Below, piece by piece: positions 44,566 to 52,996 of a stretch of 64,000 nucleotides of DNA. The notes beneath the pieces are model-generated. The model was not told the origin of the DNA, did not search any database, and saw nothing but the letters and a program-made list of their open reading frames with translations. A program made the position numbers and the translations under genes. This DNA comes from Effusibacillus consociatus (GTDB lineage: Bacteria; Bacillota; Bacilli; Tumebacillales; Effusibacillaceae): assembly GCF_042652925.1 (NCBI RefSeq), contig NZ_JBHSHC010000022.1, positions 1 through 64,000 on the forward strand, read 5' to 3'. Each line of letters starts with the position of its first letter. Position 1 is the stretch's first letter.

Positions 44566-45021
44566 TTACTGAACGTTTTTCTCGTTTCGGAACTGACGAT
44601 ACACCAAGGCGAGAATCGATCTTCGGGTCAGAATCCCGACAAACTTGTTGTCTTGATTTTCAATACAGAGAAACGGGTTGTTGATGGACAGCTCCAATGC
44701 GCGCAGGAAATTGTCGCTTTCCTTGAGGCGGGGAACCTTGGTGTTCATGATGTCTTCCACTTTGCGACCGTCCAATTTTTCGTATTCGAGGCCTTGTAAC
44801 CCGAGCATGGAATTAAAAATCATGTTGGTGCTGATCAAACCGTGAATCCGGTCCTGCAGGTCGAGAACCGGAATGACGGAGTACCCGGATTTGGTTAAAA
44901 CGAGGAGGGCGTGTTCCAAAGAATTCCCTACCTGCACATGGGCAACCTTTTGAGCGGGGATGATGAGCTCTCTGATTTCCTGTTCGAGCAACCGACTGTT
45001 TTGCACATTCATTGTCGTCAA
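44566..45021 (-). CDS. CBS-domain protein, CbpB/YkuL-like
   Basis: 151 residues with two CBS motifs (NSLEHALLVLTKSGYSVIPV and NFLRALELSINNPFLCIENQ) and an N-terminal ELIIPAQKVAHV. The YkuL/CbpB group binds c-di-AMP and links it to (p)ppGpp control. TTG start at 45021 follows AAAGGAG by nine bases and overlaps the stop of the DUF1189 gene. The assignment to CbpB is by size and pattern. Confidence 0.8.
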   Translation of the reverse strand: MTTMNVQNSRLLEQEIRELIIPAQKVAHVQVGNSLEHALLVLTKSGYSVIPVLDLQDRIHGLISTNMIFNSMLGLQGLEYEKLDGRKVEDIMNTKVPRLKESDNFLRALELSINNPFLCIENQDNKFVGILTRRSILALVYRQFRNEKNVQ

Positions 45022-45782
45022 TCCAAACCACTCCTTTCGCTGAAACTGCCAACACCATGGTAGATATAAGTGAAGACCGCCACCCAGAAGGCGAGTCCCA
45101 CATAGGGTGACCTTAAATAAAAGTTAAGAAGATCAATCAGGGCAGCCGGAACAAAGGCAAATGCCGAGATTAACCATGCCTGCCTGTAGTTGAGACGGAT
45201 TTTCCGGCTCGAAGCGAGGACGGATGCGATGAAAGAAAAGATCGTAATCTGAATAAACGTCCAGGCAATCAGAACAAACGAAAACAAGACCAGGAATACA
45301 ATGAAAACGGGCTTCAACCAGGGTGTAATCTGTATCACAAGGTCTTTTGTAATTACCGTGCCATTGGCAAGCGGAAAAATGGCCACTTGTTTATACGGAA
45401 TCGGCTGAACCCCACGTTCGATTATATACAATTCCGTCTTGCCTATGACCACTCCTGATGTGATTTGGTTAATCGAATCCTTGGGATAAGGAGCGGAGAC
45501 ATCGACAATTACATGATATCCATCCCGGCTCGTCAGTGTCAGCGGTGTGGCTGCATCCACACGCAGTTCGTTTCCGTCATATGTGAAGGAAGGCATTTTG
45601 GCGGGAAATTCTTTTTCCATAAAGGTTAAAAAAGGGTTCATCACTTTAGCCATGGAAAATGTCTGGATGGCGGTTACCAGCATAAAAAAGAGCAACAGTG
45701 TGAGAACCAAACGCCACAAAGGTCGTTGTGTCATTTCTTTGTATAAAGATGGTTTGCGTATACTGTTCCAGATCGTATTCAA
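45018..45782 (-). CDS. DUF1189 membrane protein
   Basis: 254 residues. One N-terminal helix (LVLTLLLFFMLVTAIQTF), an extracytoplasmic domain of ~120 residues, then three to four helices. Matches DUF1189, a Bacilli-specific membrane family of unknown role. Overlaps cbpB by four bases, so the two are coupled. Confidence 0.85.
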   Translation of the reverse strand: MNTIWNSIRKPSLYKEMTQRPLWRLVLTLLLFFMLVTAIQTFSMAKVMNPFLTFMEKEFPAKMPSFTYDGNELRVDAATPLTLTSRDGYHVIVDVSAPYPKDSINQITSGVVIGKTELYIIERGVQPIPYKQVAIFPLANGTVITKDLVIQITPWLKPVFIVFLVLFSFVLIAWTFIQITIFSFIASVLASSRKIRLNYRQAWLISAFAFVPAALIDLLNFYLRSPYVGLAFWVAVFTYIYHGVGSFSERSGLD

Positions 45783-45958
45783 TTCACATCCTCCTAACAG
45801 GTATTATTGTAGCCGTTTCAAGACGATTCGTACAGCAAACCGCCATCTTTTTGAATTCAGGACTTTTGCAATATTTTCCGGGCAGGGACAGTCATGGTAC
45901 AATGAACCCAAGATCGGAACGGAGTTTTCTGGGGTAAGGCGATAAAGGAGCGGTCAAA

Positions 45959-47266
45959 TTGAACTTTCAACCCGTGAATGAAACCGAAAACCAATCGGAG
46001 CAAATCGAAAGCCGGGTCCGGACGCGCAAGCGGCGAGGCAGGGGATTTCGCAGAATTCTGCTTTTGTTGGCCGCATTTGTACTCGGCTTATTTTCATACA
46101 ATCTGATTGCAGTGATGAAATTTCTTGATAAAGCCAATCAGAACCAATTTTCCAAAATCGGAAATTCAGTTGCCGCAAGCGAATGGGACGGACAAGAACG
46201 AGTCAATGTCCTGATGCTCGGCGTCGACAATCGGGATAAAGATAGCTCGCCAAGATCGGATTCCATGATGTTGGTCTCCATTGATCCGAAAACCAACACG
46301 GCTGCCTTGATGTCCATTATGCGGGATACGTATGTAACGGTTCCCGGGCACGGGAAGAACAAGATCAATCAAGCTTTCTCGATTGGCGGTCCGAGTCTTG
46401 CCGTCAAAACGGTCGAAGACTTTCTGCAAATTCCGGTTCATTATTATGTGGTCACCGACTTCCATGGGTTCGAGGGAATTGTCGATGCAATCGGCGGAGT
46501 TGACATCAACGTCGAGATTCCGATGAAGCATGTGGACGATGGTGTCTATGACATCAACTTGAAAAAAGGGCTCCAGCACTTAAGCGGCCGCGAGGCATTG
46601 CAATACGTCCGGTATCGTGGAGATATAACTGCGGATTTTGCAAGAACGGACCGGCAGAGGAAGCTGGTGAAAGCGGTTCTTGCGGAAATGAAGACGCCGC
46701 TCACGCTTGTGCGCTTCCCCAGTATGTTAAAAGAAGCCGAGTCTTATGTGCAGACCAACATGACGGCCACCGATTTGATGCGTCTGTCAACTGACCTTCT
46801 GGCTTTGGATCAATCGTCAATGAACGCTGTCCAGGTTCCGCCAAACGAACTCTTGACGGAAACGTACAACGCGATTGGGGAGTCCATCCTCCAGCCGGAT
46901 GTGAAAGGTGTGCAGAAGTTCGTGCGGGAGACGCTGGGAGAAGACGGGAAGCCCGCCAATTCGAAATCGGCTTTGGCGGCGGGTGCCGGAGCAGGGGCGG
47001 GTTCAAGAGGAAATGGCGGACAAGGGGTGAGTTCCGGAGCGAATTCCGGAGCAGGATCAGGTTCCGGAACAGCTTCCCTACGAACAGGGACAGTAACCAG
47101 CGGCGTGAACGTCCGTCAGGGCCCCGGAACCAACAATCCGATTCTTACGTCTGCCGGACAGGGGGACCAGGTTGCAATCCTGGGCGAAACCGGCGGTTGG
47201 TATAAAGTTGAACTGCAAAACGGCACGGTTGGATATATTTTTGGTGAGTATGTGCAGGTGAGGTAA
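45959..47266 (+). CDS. LytR-CpsA-Psr family protein with SH3 domain
   Basis: 435 residues. Basic N-terminus, one membrane helix (about 32-50), LCP domain about 75-225 (VNVLMLGVDNRDKDSSPRSD with the DxR site; MSIMRDTYVTVPGHGKNKIN), a Gly/Ser/Ala-rich linker (about 340-375) and a C-terminal SH3b domain (SGVNVRQGPGTNNPILTSAG). LCP enzymes attach teichoic-acid-like polymers to peptidoglycan outside the membrane; the SH3 domain should bind the wall. TTG start, AAGGAG eight bases before. Confidence 0.93.
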   Translation: MNFQPVNETENQSEQIESRVRTRKRRGRGFRRILLLLAAFVLGLFSYNLIAVMKFLDKANQNQFSKIGNSVAASEWDGQERVNVLMLGVDNRDKDSSPRSDSMMLVSIDPKTNTAALMSIMRDTYVTVPGHGKNKINQAFSIGGPSLAVKTVEDFLQIPVHYYVVTDFHGFEGIVDAIGGVDINVEIPMKHVDDGVYDINLKKGLQHLSGREALQYVRYRGDITADFARTDRQRKLVKAVLAEMKTPLTLVRFPSMLKEAESYVQTNMTATDLMRLSTDLLALDQSSMNAVQVPPNELLTETYNAIGESILQPDVKGVQKFVRETLGEDGKPANSKSALAAGAGAGAGSRGNGGQGVSSGANSGAGSGSGTASLRTGTVTSGVNVRQGPGTNNPILTSAGQGDQVAILGETGGWYKVELQNGTVGYIFGEYVQVR

Positions 47267-47272
47267 ACGGGC

Positions 47273-47300
47273 AACCACTCGAGCTTTCGAGTGGTTTTTT
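47273..47300 (+). terminator. Terminator after the LCP gene
   Basis: AACCACTCG (47273-47281) pairs with CGAGTGGTT (47288-47296), then TTTT. Confidence 0.9.
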
Positions 47301-47629
47301 CATTTTGGAAAAGTGGCCCCACTCCATAAACGGTTCAGTACGTATTCGCTCGTACCGGCCGGGATTTGGATAGGGGAAGTTTATACTACAGGATTGGAAC
47401 ATACATAGAGGTGAAATAGAGGTTTTTGACGGTCTTATTTCCCTAATTCCAGCGTCGATTTTCAGAATAAGAGATTTTCGGGGGCCTATTCTGCGATTTT
47501 GCAGACGTCACGGCTCCAAAGTATGCATATAAAGACTTGAAAATCCGTTAATGCCCGTCCACATTAAAAAAAGGACCCGTACTGACAGTTCTTAAAGGGG
47601 TCCCAGACTCCCATAGGGCGGATTTTTTC
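47301..47629. other. Gene-free stretch between LCP and phosphatase genes
   Basis: No credible gene or RNA. The part at about 47450-47560 resembles, at low identity but with the same order of words, the stretch at 54130-54240 (see findings), so it may contain an old intergenic repeat. Confidence 0.4.
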
Positions 47630-48313
47630 TCACACCGCCTTCATGCCCAACCGGTTTTTCGCCTCTTCAATCAACTGGGCGAATTTTTCTTTCGGAACAT
47701 GGGAGGTTTCATTGTGGGTTTCCAGTTCAAACCTTCCGTCCTTCCACAATACCGTTGTCAGGCTGCAGTTCGCGACATGATATTCGTTCCAGTGTGATAA
47801 TGGCTTATCAAGCAGGCCCGTGATGAAATACGCTATAGCGCCCGCATGTGTGACGATCACCACAGTCTGTTCCGGATGATTGTCTGCAATCCTTCGGATT
47901 GCCTGCTCAATTCGATGATAGAGTTCAGCCCGGGTTTCCCCTCCTTCCCACCCGAACTCATCATCGCCGGGATTTAATGCACGATCGACCATTTCTTTGT
48001 GCGTCTCATATAACTCGGTGATGGGGACTCCATCATAGACTCCAAAATTCATTTCTTTCAGCTCATCCCGACATGTGACAGACAGCCCGAGGCGGTTTGC
48101 AATGATCTCGGCGGTTTGGGCGGCCCGCTGCAATGGGCTTGCGTAGATACCATCTACTTGATTGTCCTCTCGAACCAGTTGTTCTAACCGATCGGCCACG
48201 CATTCCGCTTGTTGAACTCCCACTTCATTAAGAGGTGCATCTGTCCAGCCGGAAAGCCGATATTCCAGGTTGTGATCCGTAATTCCGTGTCGAACCAAAA
48301 TTATCCTTGTCAT
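47630..48313 (-). CDS. Histidine phosphatase (CobC/PhoE-like)
   Basis: 227 residues. Catalytic RHG in MTRIILVRHGITDHN, second arginine in ASPLQRAAQTAEIIA, and the distal histidine in VVIVTHAGAIAYF. This fold covers alpha-ribazole phosphatase (CobC) and general phosphatases. Lying head to head with the cobalamin riboswitch and salvage operon, alpha-ribazole phosphatase is attractive, but the sequence does not settle it. Confidence 0.85.
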   Translation of the reverse strand: MTRIILVRHGITDHNLEYRLSGWTDAPLNEVGVQQAECVADRLEQLVREDNQVDGIYASPLQRAAQTAEIIANRLGLSVTCRDELKEMNFGVYDGVPITELYETHKEMVDRALNPGDDEFGWEGGETRAELYHRIEQAIRRIADNHPEQTVVIVTHAGAIAYFITGLLDKPLSHWNEYHVANCSLTTVLWKDGRFELETHNETSHVPKEKFAQLIEEAKNRLGMKAV

Positions 48314-48369
48314 TCCAGCCCCCTATAGTGCATGATGGAACTATACATATTTTCAATAATCCTATTATA

Positions 48370-48532
48370 CTCACAGGTGCCGTTTCATAGAAACGGATAA
48401 TAGCGGAAATCCGGTGCGAATCCGGTGCGGTCCCGCCACTGTAAGAGGGAGTCTCGTTCACTGGTCACCGTGAGAACATCGCGGGAAGACGAACGAAGAT
48501 CATGAACTCGAGCCAGGAAACCTGCCTGTGAG
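48370..48532 (+). promoter_or_regulatory. Cobalamin riboswitch
   Basis: Closing stem CTCACAGG (48370-48377) with CCTGTGAG (48525-48532). The conserved core GAATCCGGTGCGGTCCCGCC and ACTGTA at about 48418-48443, and the B12 box AGCCAGGAAACCTGCCT (48511-48527), are in the expected order. It precedes cobT by about 250 bases and should lower expression of the salvage operon when adenosylcobalamin is abundant. Confidence 0.95.
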
Positions 48533-48585
48533 TGTGAGAAGGCCGCTTTTCGAGGAAAAAGGGGCTGGTACGCGTATGTGCATAC

Positions 48586-48613
48586 CTCCCCCTGGTCTTC
48601 GGACTGGGGGGAG
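48586..48613 (+). promoter_or_regulatory. Twelve-bp UUCG-capped hairpin in the cobT leader
   Basis: CTCCCCCTGGTC and GACTGGGGGGAG pair at all 12 positions (two G-U) around TTCG. There is no U-run after it, so it is not a classical terminator; it may be part of the riboswitch expression platform or a stability element. Confidence 0.65.
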
Positions 48614-48624
48614 TAACTATTATA

Positions 48625-48745
48625 CCCATTAAAGTGATGCAAGCCTTTGTAGCATAATCCGAGTACTTTAATGGGGACCCGAAGAGCGTCAGTCCGGGTG
48701 TCCGCCGTATTGATGGGGATCCGAGAACCCAATCCGGGTGGACGC
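48625..48745 (+). promoter_or_regulatory. Further structured leader and imperfect direct repeats before cobT
   Basis: CCCATTAAAGT (48625-48635) pairs exactly with ACTTTAATGGG (48665-48675), enclosing ATGC/GCAT. Two repeats follow: TTAATGGGGACCCGA...GTCCGGGTGTCCGC (from 48669) and TTGATGGGGATCCGA...ATCCGGGTGGACGC (from 48710). No open reading frame explains this region. The GGAGG of cobT begins at 48771. Confidence 0.5.
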
Positions 48746-48783
48746 GATATAGGGAATCATATTCGAAGCTGGAGGTACTAACT

Positions 48784-49845
48784 ATGTGGAAGTTACCGAT
48801 TGGAATTGAAGAACTCAATCAAGAAGCGATCAAACTCGCAAGTGAACGGCATGACCAGCTCACAAAACCGCAGGGAAGTCTCGGACTGTTGGAAGAAATC
48901 GGAATCCGGCTGGCGGGGATTCAAGGGGAAACGATCCCAACCGTCACCCCGTGTGCCGTGGTTTTGATGGCGGGGGATCATGGGGTGACAGAAGAGGGAG
49001 TATCCGCATTCCCCTCCGAAGTGACGGTTCAGATGGTGTTGAACTTTCTCGCTGGAGGAGCAGCGATTAACGCGTTGGCCCGAAATGCGAACGCCGATGT
49101 CCATGTGGTGGATGTGGGTGTGAAATCGGATATTCCAGTGCCCTCGGAAACTTCGAATCGCCTGTGGGTGAAGAAAGTTCGTTACGGCACAGACAATATG
49201 GCAAAAGGACCGGCGATGACCAGAGAAGAGGCGGAGAAAGCCCTGCAGGTCGGATGGGAAATGGGAAGCCAACTCCATCAGGCCGGTTACAAAATGGTTG
49301 CGCTCGGAGAGATGGGGATCGGCAATACAACAGCCAGCGCGGCTATCACGGCGGTTTTGACAGGAAGACCCGTCCAGGAAGTGGTCGGGGTAGGCACGGG
49401 CCTCTCCAGTCAAGGGGTTCAGCACAAGATTGAGACCATTCAGAAGGCGATCCGGGTGAATTCCCCGAATCCAACAGACCCGATCGATGTATTGGCAAAA
49501 GTGGGTGGTCTTGAAATTTGCGGTCTGGCAGGTCTGATCCTGTCTTGTGCGGCCCACCGGATTCCGGTGGTTGTTGACGGCTTTATCACAAGCGCGGCAG
49601 CACTGGCAGCCGCCAAAATCGAACCGTTGGTCCGTTCTTATTTGTTCGGATCCCACCAATCGGTTGAACCGGGCCATCGTATTGTCTTGGAAGCATTGGA
49701 ACTGCAGCCGTTGTTTGATTTCTCGATGCGCTTGGGTGAAGGCTCCGGGGCTGCATTGGCATTGCCTGTGGTGCAAGCGGCTGCACGAGTGCTTCGGGAA
49801 ATGGCTACCTTTGCGGAAGCGGGAGTCGCCGATGCAGCTTCTTGA
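48784..49845 (+). CDS. cobT: Nicotinate-nucleotide-dimethylbenzimidazole phosphoribosyltransferase
   Basis: 353 residues. It makes alpha-ribazole phosphate, the lower-ligand nucleotide of B12. It has the N-terminal LTKPQGSLGLLEEIGIRLAG, VVLMAGDHGVTEEGVSAFP, GEMGIGNTTASAAI and GEGSGAALALP with the catalytic glutamate (about E319). ATG with GGAGGT upstream, after the riboswitch leader. First gene of the operon; cbiZ begins 14 bases before its stop. Confidence 0.96.
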   Translation: MWKLPIGIEELNQEAIKLASERHDQLTKPQGSLGLLEEIGIRLAGIQGETIPTVTPCAVVLMAGDHGVTEEGVSAFPSEVTVQMVLNFLAGGAAINALARNANADVHVVDVGVKSDIPVPSETSNRLWVKKVRYGTDNMAKGPAMTREEAEKALQVGWEMGSQLHQAGYKMVALGEMGIGNTTASAAITAVLTGRPVQEVVGVGTGLSSQGVQHKIETIQKAIRVNSPNPTDPIDVLAKVGGLEICGLAGLILSCAAHRIPVVVDGFITSAAALAAAKIEPLVRSYLFGSHQSVEPGHRIVLEALELQPLFDFSMRLGEGSGAALALPVVQAAARVLREMATFAEAGVADAAS

Positions 49846-50572
49846 TTCACAACTACTGCTCCCCGACGTGACGCTTGAAAGGTATGACAAACGATTGGTC
49901 ATTAAAAGCGAGGTTCCCCTTCGAACCCTTAGTTCGGCAGTTTATCGGGGAGGGCGTCAGGACGACATCCGTTCGATTTTGAATCTGACCGTACATAAAG
50001 GATATCGATGCAGCGATCCGGCAGAAGATTTAAAACGTGAAATCCGGGAACTGGGGCTGCCGGACCAATCAATCGGGCTGATGACTGCTGTGGATGTGAA
50101 AAATGGCGTCGTCGCATTTGAGTCAGTTGGTTCCGAGCCCGACTCTCCCCTGCTTGTAGTTGCGGTGGTTACGGCGGGGAGCGGCAACGCATGGCGGGCA
50201 GGGACTTGGCCATCCTACCTGGGACAAGAGCAGACTTCCGCTTTAAATCCGTTCCCTTATCCCCTCGGAACGATTAACATGGTTGTGTTGATTGACGGGA
50301 CAATGACGGATGCTGCCATGGTGAATGCGATAGCGACAGTGACGGAAGTGAAAACGGCAATTTTCTATGAACGGGGAATCCGGTGTCCCGGAAGCGGACA
50401 AATGGCAACGGGTACCACGACAGATGCTGTGGTGATTGCCACAACCGGACGTGGTCAGAGTATGGAATATGGGGGACCGGGCACCGTTGTCGGTACATTG
50501 ATCGCGCAGGCGGTTACAAAGGCATTGAACGAGGCGCTCGATATTTACGATAGGGGAAAGGTGATAGGTTGA
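49832..50572 (+). CDS. cbiZ: Adenosylcobinamide amidohydrolase
   Basis: 246 residues. It cleaves the aminopropanol nucleotide-loop side chain from cobinamides so that foreign corrinoids re-enter as adenosylcobyric acid. Family features: PLRTLSSAVYRGG near residue 30, VVAVVTAGSGNAWRAG and NMVVLIDGTMTDAAMVNAIA. Start ATG 49832 is inside the end of cobT, after GGGAG; the longer upstream frame is the cobT shadow. Its presence points to corrinoid salvage. Confidence 0.93.
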   Translation: MQLLDSQLLLPDVTLERYDKRLVIKSEVPLRTLSSAVYRGGRQDDIRSILNLTVHKGYRCSDPAEDLKREIRELGLPDQSIGLMTAVDVKNGVVAFESVGSEPDSPLLVVAVVTAGSGNAWRAGTWPSYLGQEQTSALNPFPYPLGTINMVVLIDGTMTDAAMVNAIATVTEVKTAIFYERGIRCPGSGQMATGTTTDAVVIATTGRGQSMEYGGPGTVVGTLIAQAVTKALNEALDIYDRGKVIG

Positions 50573-51147
50573 ACAAGCGAAAGTTGATTCTTGTCATCGG
50601 CGGTTCCCGCAGCGGAAAGAGCCGGTTTGCGGAACAATACTGCACCAAGGTACAGCAAGCGACGGGTCTCCCCGTCACTTATCTCGCCACCTGCCCGAAG
50701 ATCGATTCCGAACTCGAGCAACGGATCGCGGCCCATATCGAACGTCGGCCTGCTGAATGGGGCTGTATCGAAGAGACTGCTGACGTGGCGAACCGCATTC
50801 GTGAATTGGATGAAACCGCCGGGGTTCTGCTGCTTGATTGCTTGTCTCTCCTTCTAAACAACTGGATGTGGGATAAGGAATCACAAGGACAGGCGGCCCC
50901 CCTGTCAGAGAAAGAAGTTCTCGAGCTGACTCGTGACCTGATCGAGGCTTGCAGGAACTATCCTCACCCGGTAGTTGTGGTGACAAGCGAGGTCGGGGCA
51001 GGGATCGTTCCGGAATCCAAACTGTTGCGGCAGTATCGGGATTATCTCGGTTTGATGAACCAGTTATTTGCCGGGGAATCGGATGCAGTGTATGCGTTGA
51101 TCGCAGGGATCCCTGTCAATCTGAAGGAGATTCAGGCAGCATTATGA
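50569..51147 (+). CDS. cobU: Adenosylcobinamide kinase / adenosylcobinamide-phosphate guanylyltransferase
   Basis: 192 residues. P-loop GGSRSGKS (11-18), YLATCPKIDSELEQRIAAHI with H56 the likely GMP-bearing histidine, and LLDCLSLLLNNW. It phosphorylates adenosylcobinamide and adds GMP. TTG start overlaps the cbiZ stop by four bases; the end overlaps cbiB by four bases. Confidence 0.95.
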   Translation: MNKRKLILVIGGSRSGKSRFAEQYCTKVQQATGLPVTYLATCPKIDSELEQRIAAHIERRPAEWGCIEETADVANRIRELDETAGVLLLDCLSLLLNNWMWDKESQGQAAPLSEKEVLELTRDLIEACRNYPHPVVVVTSEVGAGIVPESKLLRQYRDYLGLMNQLFAGESDAVYALIAGIPVNLKEIQAAL

Positions 51148-52187
51148 TTCAGGTATATCTGGCATTCCTGATTGATCTTCTGATTGGGGATCCGAGGTGG
51201 CTGCCGCACCCGGTTATCGTGATCGGCAAGGGGATCTCCCGGCTCGAATCCTTCCTGCGCATAGTATTCCGGGTCCCTACAGATGGGAATTGTGCGGACC
51301 AGGAGAAGCGATCGAATCACGGAACGGGTTCGGACCATGGGAACCGTCCGAAACTTGGAACCCGCCCGAAACGCGAAAAATGGGCGGGCATTCTCCTGTT
51401 GATCGCTGTGGTGGGCGGCAGCGGGGGAATCGTGGTCGGCCTGCTGTGGCTGGCAAGCTTGGTCAGCCCGTGGCTTGCCGTGTTGCTGAATATCTGGCTG
51501 ATCTCTACCACCATTGCAGTTCGCGGATTGGCTGAGGCGGGAAACGGAATCCGGAAGGCGCTGGAACAAGGGAACCTGGAAGAGGCTCGAAAACTGGCCG
51601 GCTGGATCGTCAGCCGTGATACCACTTCTCTGCCCGAACCGGAAGTGGTCCGTGCCGCAGTGGAAAGTGTCGCGGAAAATATTGTGGATGCTGTGATCGC
51701 CCCCCTTTTTTATGCGATGATCGGCGGGGCACCGCTTGCCATGGCTTATCGCGCCACTAACACGCTTGATTCGATGGTGGGATACAAAAACGAAAGGTAT
51801 CTGCACTTTGGCTGGGCGTCTGCCCGCTTTGACGATGTGCTCAATTGGTTACCCGCACGGATTACCGGATTGCTGGTGGTGGCAGCCGCTTGGGTATTAC
51901 GCCTTTCGGCAAGAGGCGCATGGCATACAATCCGCCGGGATGCAGCCAAACATCCGAGTCCCAACAGCGGGATTCCGGAGGCGGGCGTGGCGGGAGCTTT
52001 AGGGATCAGGCTCGGGGGACGCAACATCTATCACGGACGGGAATCATTCCGCGCCTATATGGGGGAACCCTCGCAAGAACTCGCTTCCCGGCATATCCAA
52101 CAAACCATTCGAATTCTGTACATCAGCTCCGGATTGATGCTGCTGCTTGGAGGAATTCTCTCAGCAGCTGCCAGGGGCATTGATTAG
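51144..52187 (+). CDS. cbiB: Adenosylcobinamide-phosphate synthase
   Basis: 347-residue membrane protein that joins aminopropanol phosphate to adenosylcobyric acid. It starts IQVYLAFLIDLLIGDPRWLP and contains GWIVSRDTTSLPEPEVVRAA, ENIVDAVIAPLFYAMIGG and RAYMGEPSQELASRHI. ATG overlaps the cobU stop (ATGA). Between the first and second helices there is an unusual hydrophilic stretch (about 48-76) rich in Asn, His, Gly and Arg with repeated NRPK/TRPK words. Confidence 0.94.
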   Translation: MIQVYLAFLIDLLIGDPRWLPHPVIVIGKGISRLESFLRIVFRVPTDGNCADQEKRSNHGTGSDHGNRPKLGTRPKREKWAGILLLIAVVGGSGGIVVGLLWLASLVSPWLAVLLNIWLISTTIAVRGLAEAGNGIRKALEQGNLEEARKLAGWIVSRDTTSLPEPEVVRAAVESVAENIVDAVIAPLFYAMIGGAPLAMAYRATNTLDSMVGYKNERYLHFGWASARFDDVLNWLPARITGLLVVAAAWVLRLSARGAWHTIRRDAAKHPSPNSGIPEAGVAGALGIRLGGRNIYHGRESFRAYMGEPSQELASRHIQQTIRILYISSGLMLLLGGILSAAARGID

Positions 52188-52208
52188 TGCAAAAAGGGGG
52201 TGACACCC

Positions 52209-52958
52209 TTGCGTTCCATTGTACGTGAATGGAGGATGGCGATTGAATTTCTCACGCGAATTCCTCTGCCTCAATCGGGACAAGCCGATTTTGACGAAAA
52301 TGCGTTCATTCGAAGTGTCCGTTGGTACCCTTATATAGGATTGTTGATCGGGGCGATTCTGGCCGCCTTCTCCTATGTGTTCTTCACATGGCTGCCGCCA
52401 CACGCAGCAAGTGTACTCCTGGTCATAGCGGGAATTGTAGTGACCGGAGGGCTGCACCTGGATGGGCTGATGGATACGGCCGACGGGCTCTTAAGCGGTC
52501 GGGATCGGGAACGAAAACTGGCCATTATGAAGGACAGCCGCGTGGGGGCGATGGGCGTAATCGCTTTTGTCTGTTTGTTTGCCCTGAAATGGGCTCTCTT
52601 CTCGGCGGTCGGTAAACACAATCCCCTGCTGCTTCTCATGATGCCCGCAATTGGGCGAACGGCTATGGTTGGGGCGATTGCAGGATATCCACCCGCTCGG
52701 CAGGAGGGAATGGGGGTGCACTTGGCCGGACGAGTCTCTTCTTCACAATTGGCATTGGCCACGAGCGTGCTGATTCTGCCTTTGCTGTTCTGGCAAGTGA
52801 AAGGATTTGTGATTATTTGTATTTGCTGGCTGGCGTTCTGGTGGATGGCCCGCATCATTGCCCGGTCGCTGGGCGGGCTAACGGGTGATACCTACGGGGC
52901 GATCTGTGAAGTGCTGGAGACAGTATTCCTTTTAACGGCAGTAGGTGTGCTGCTCTGA
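52209..52958 (+). CDS. cobS: Adenosylcobinamide-GDP ribazoletransferase (cobalamin synthase)
   Basis: 249 residues, several membrane helices. It contains FLTRIPLPQSGQ, VTGGLHLDGLMDTADGLLSG, then KMDSRVGAMG-like ImKDSRVGAMG and ALLMMPAIGRTAM-like stretches typical of CobS. It joins alpha-ribazole (phosphate) to AdoCbi-GDP. TTG 52209 is the best start, six bases after the AAGGGGGTGA box; a GTG at 52200 overlaps that box. Confidence 0.93.
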   Translation: MRSIVREWRMAIEFLTRIPLPQSGQADFDENAFIRSVRWYPYIGLLIGAILAAFSYVFFTWLPPHAASVLLVIAGIVVTGGLHLDGLMDTADGLLSGRDRERKLAIMKDSRVGAMGVIAFVCLFALKWALFSAVGKHNPLLLLMMPAIGRTAMVGAIAGYPPARQEGMGVHLAGRVSSSQLALATSVLILPLLFWQVKGFVIICICWLAFWWMARIIARSLGGLTGDTYGAICEVLETVFLLTAVGVLL

Positions 52959-52996
52959 TAGTTTCGCATCGAACCTGCCAGAAAGAGAGGGCTTCA

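Noticed and set aside
48385..48818. Two minus-strand frames across the cobalamin leader
   Set aside because: They read through the riboswitch and its hairpins; the RNA structure explains the sequence better.
48793..49902. 369-codon open frame on the minus strand opposite cobT
   Set aside because: Shadow of cobT in GC-rich codons; composition rich in Arg/His/Cys, no start signals or family match.
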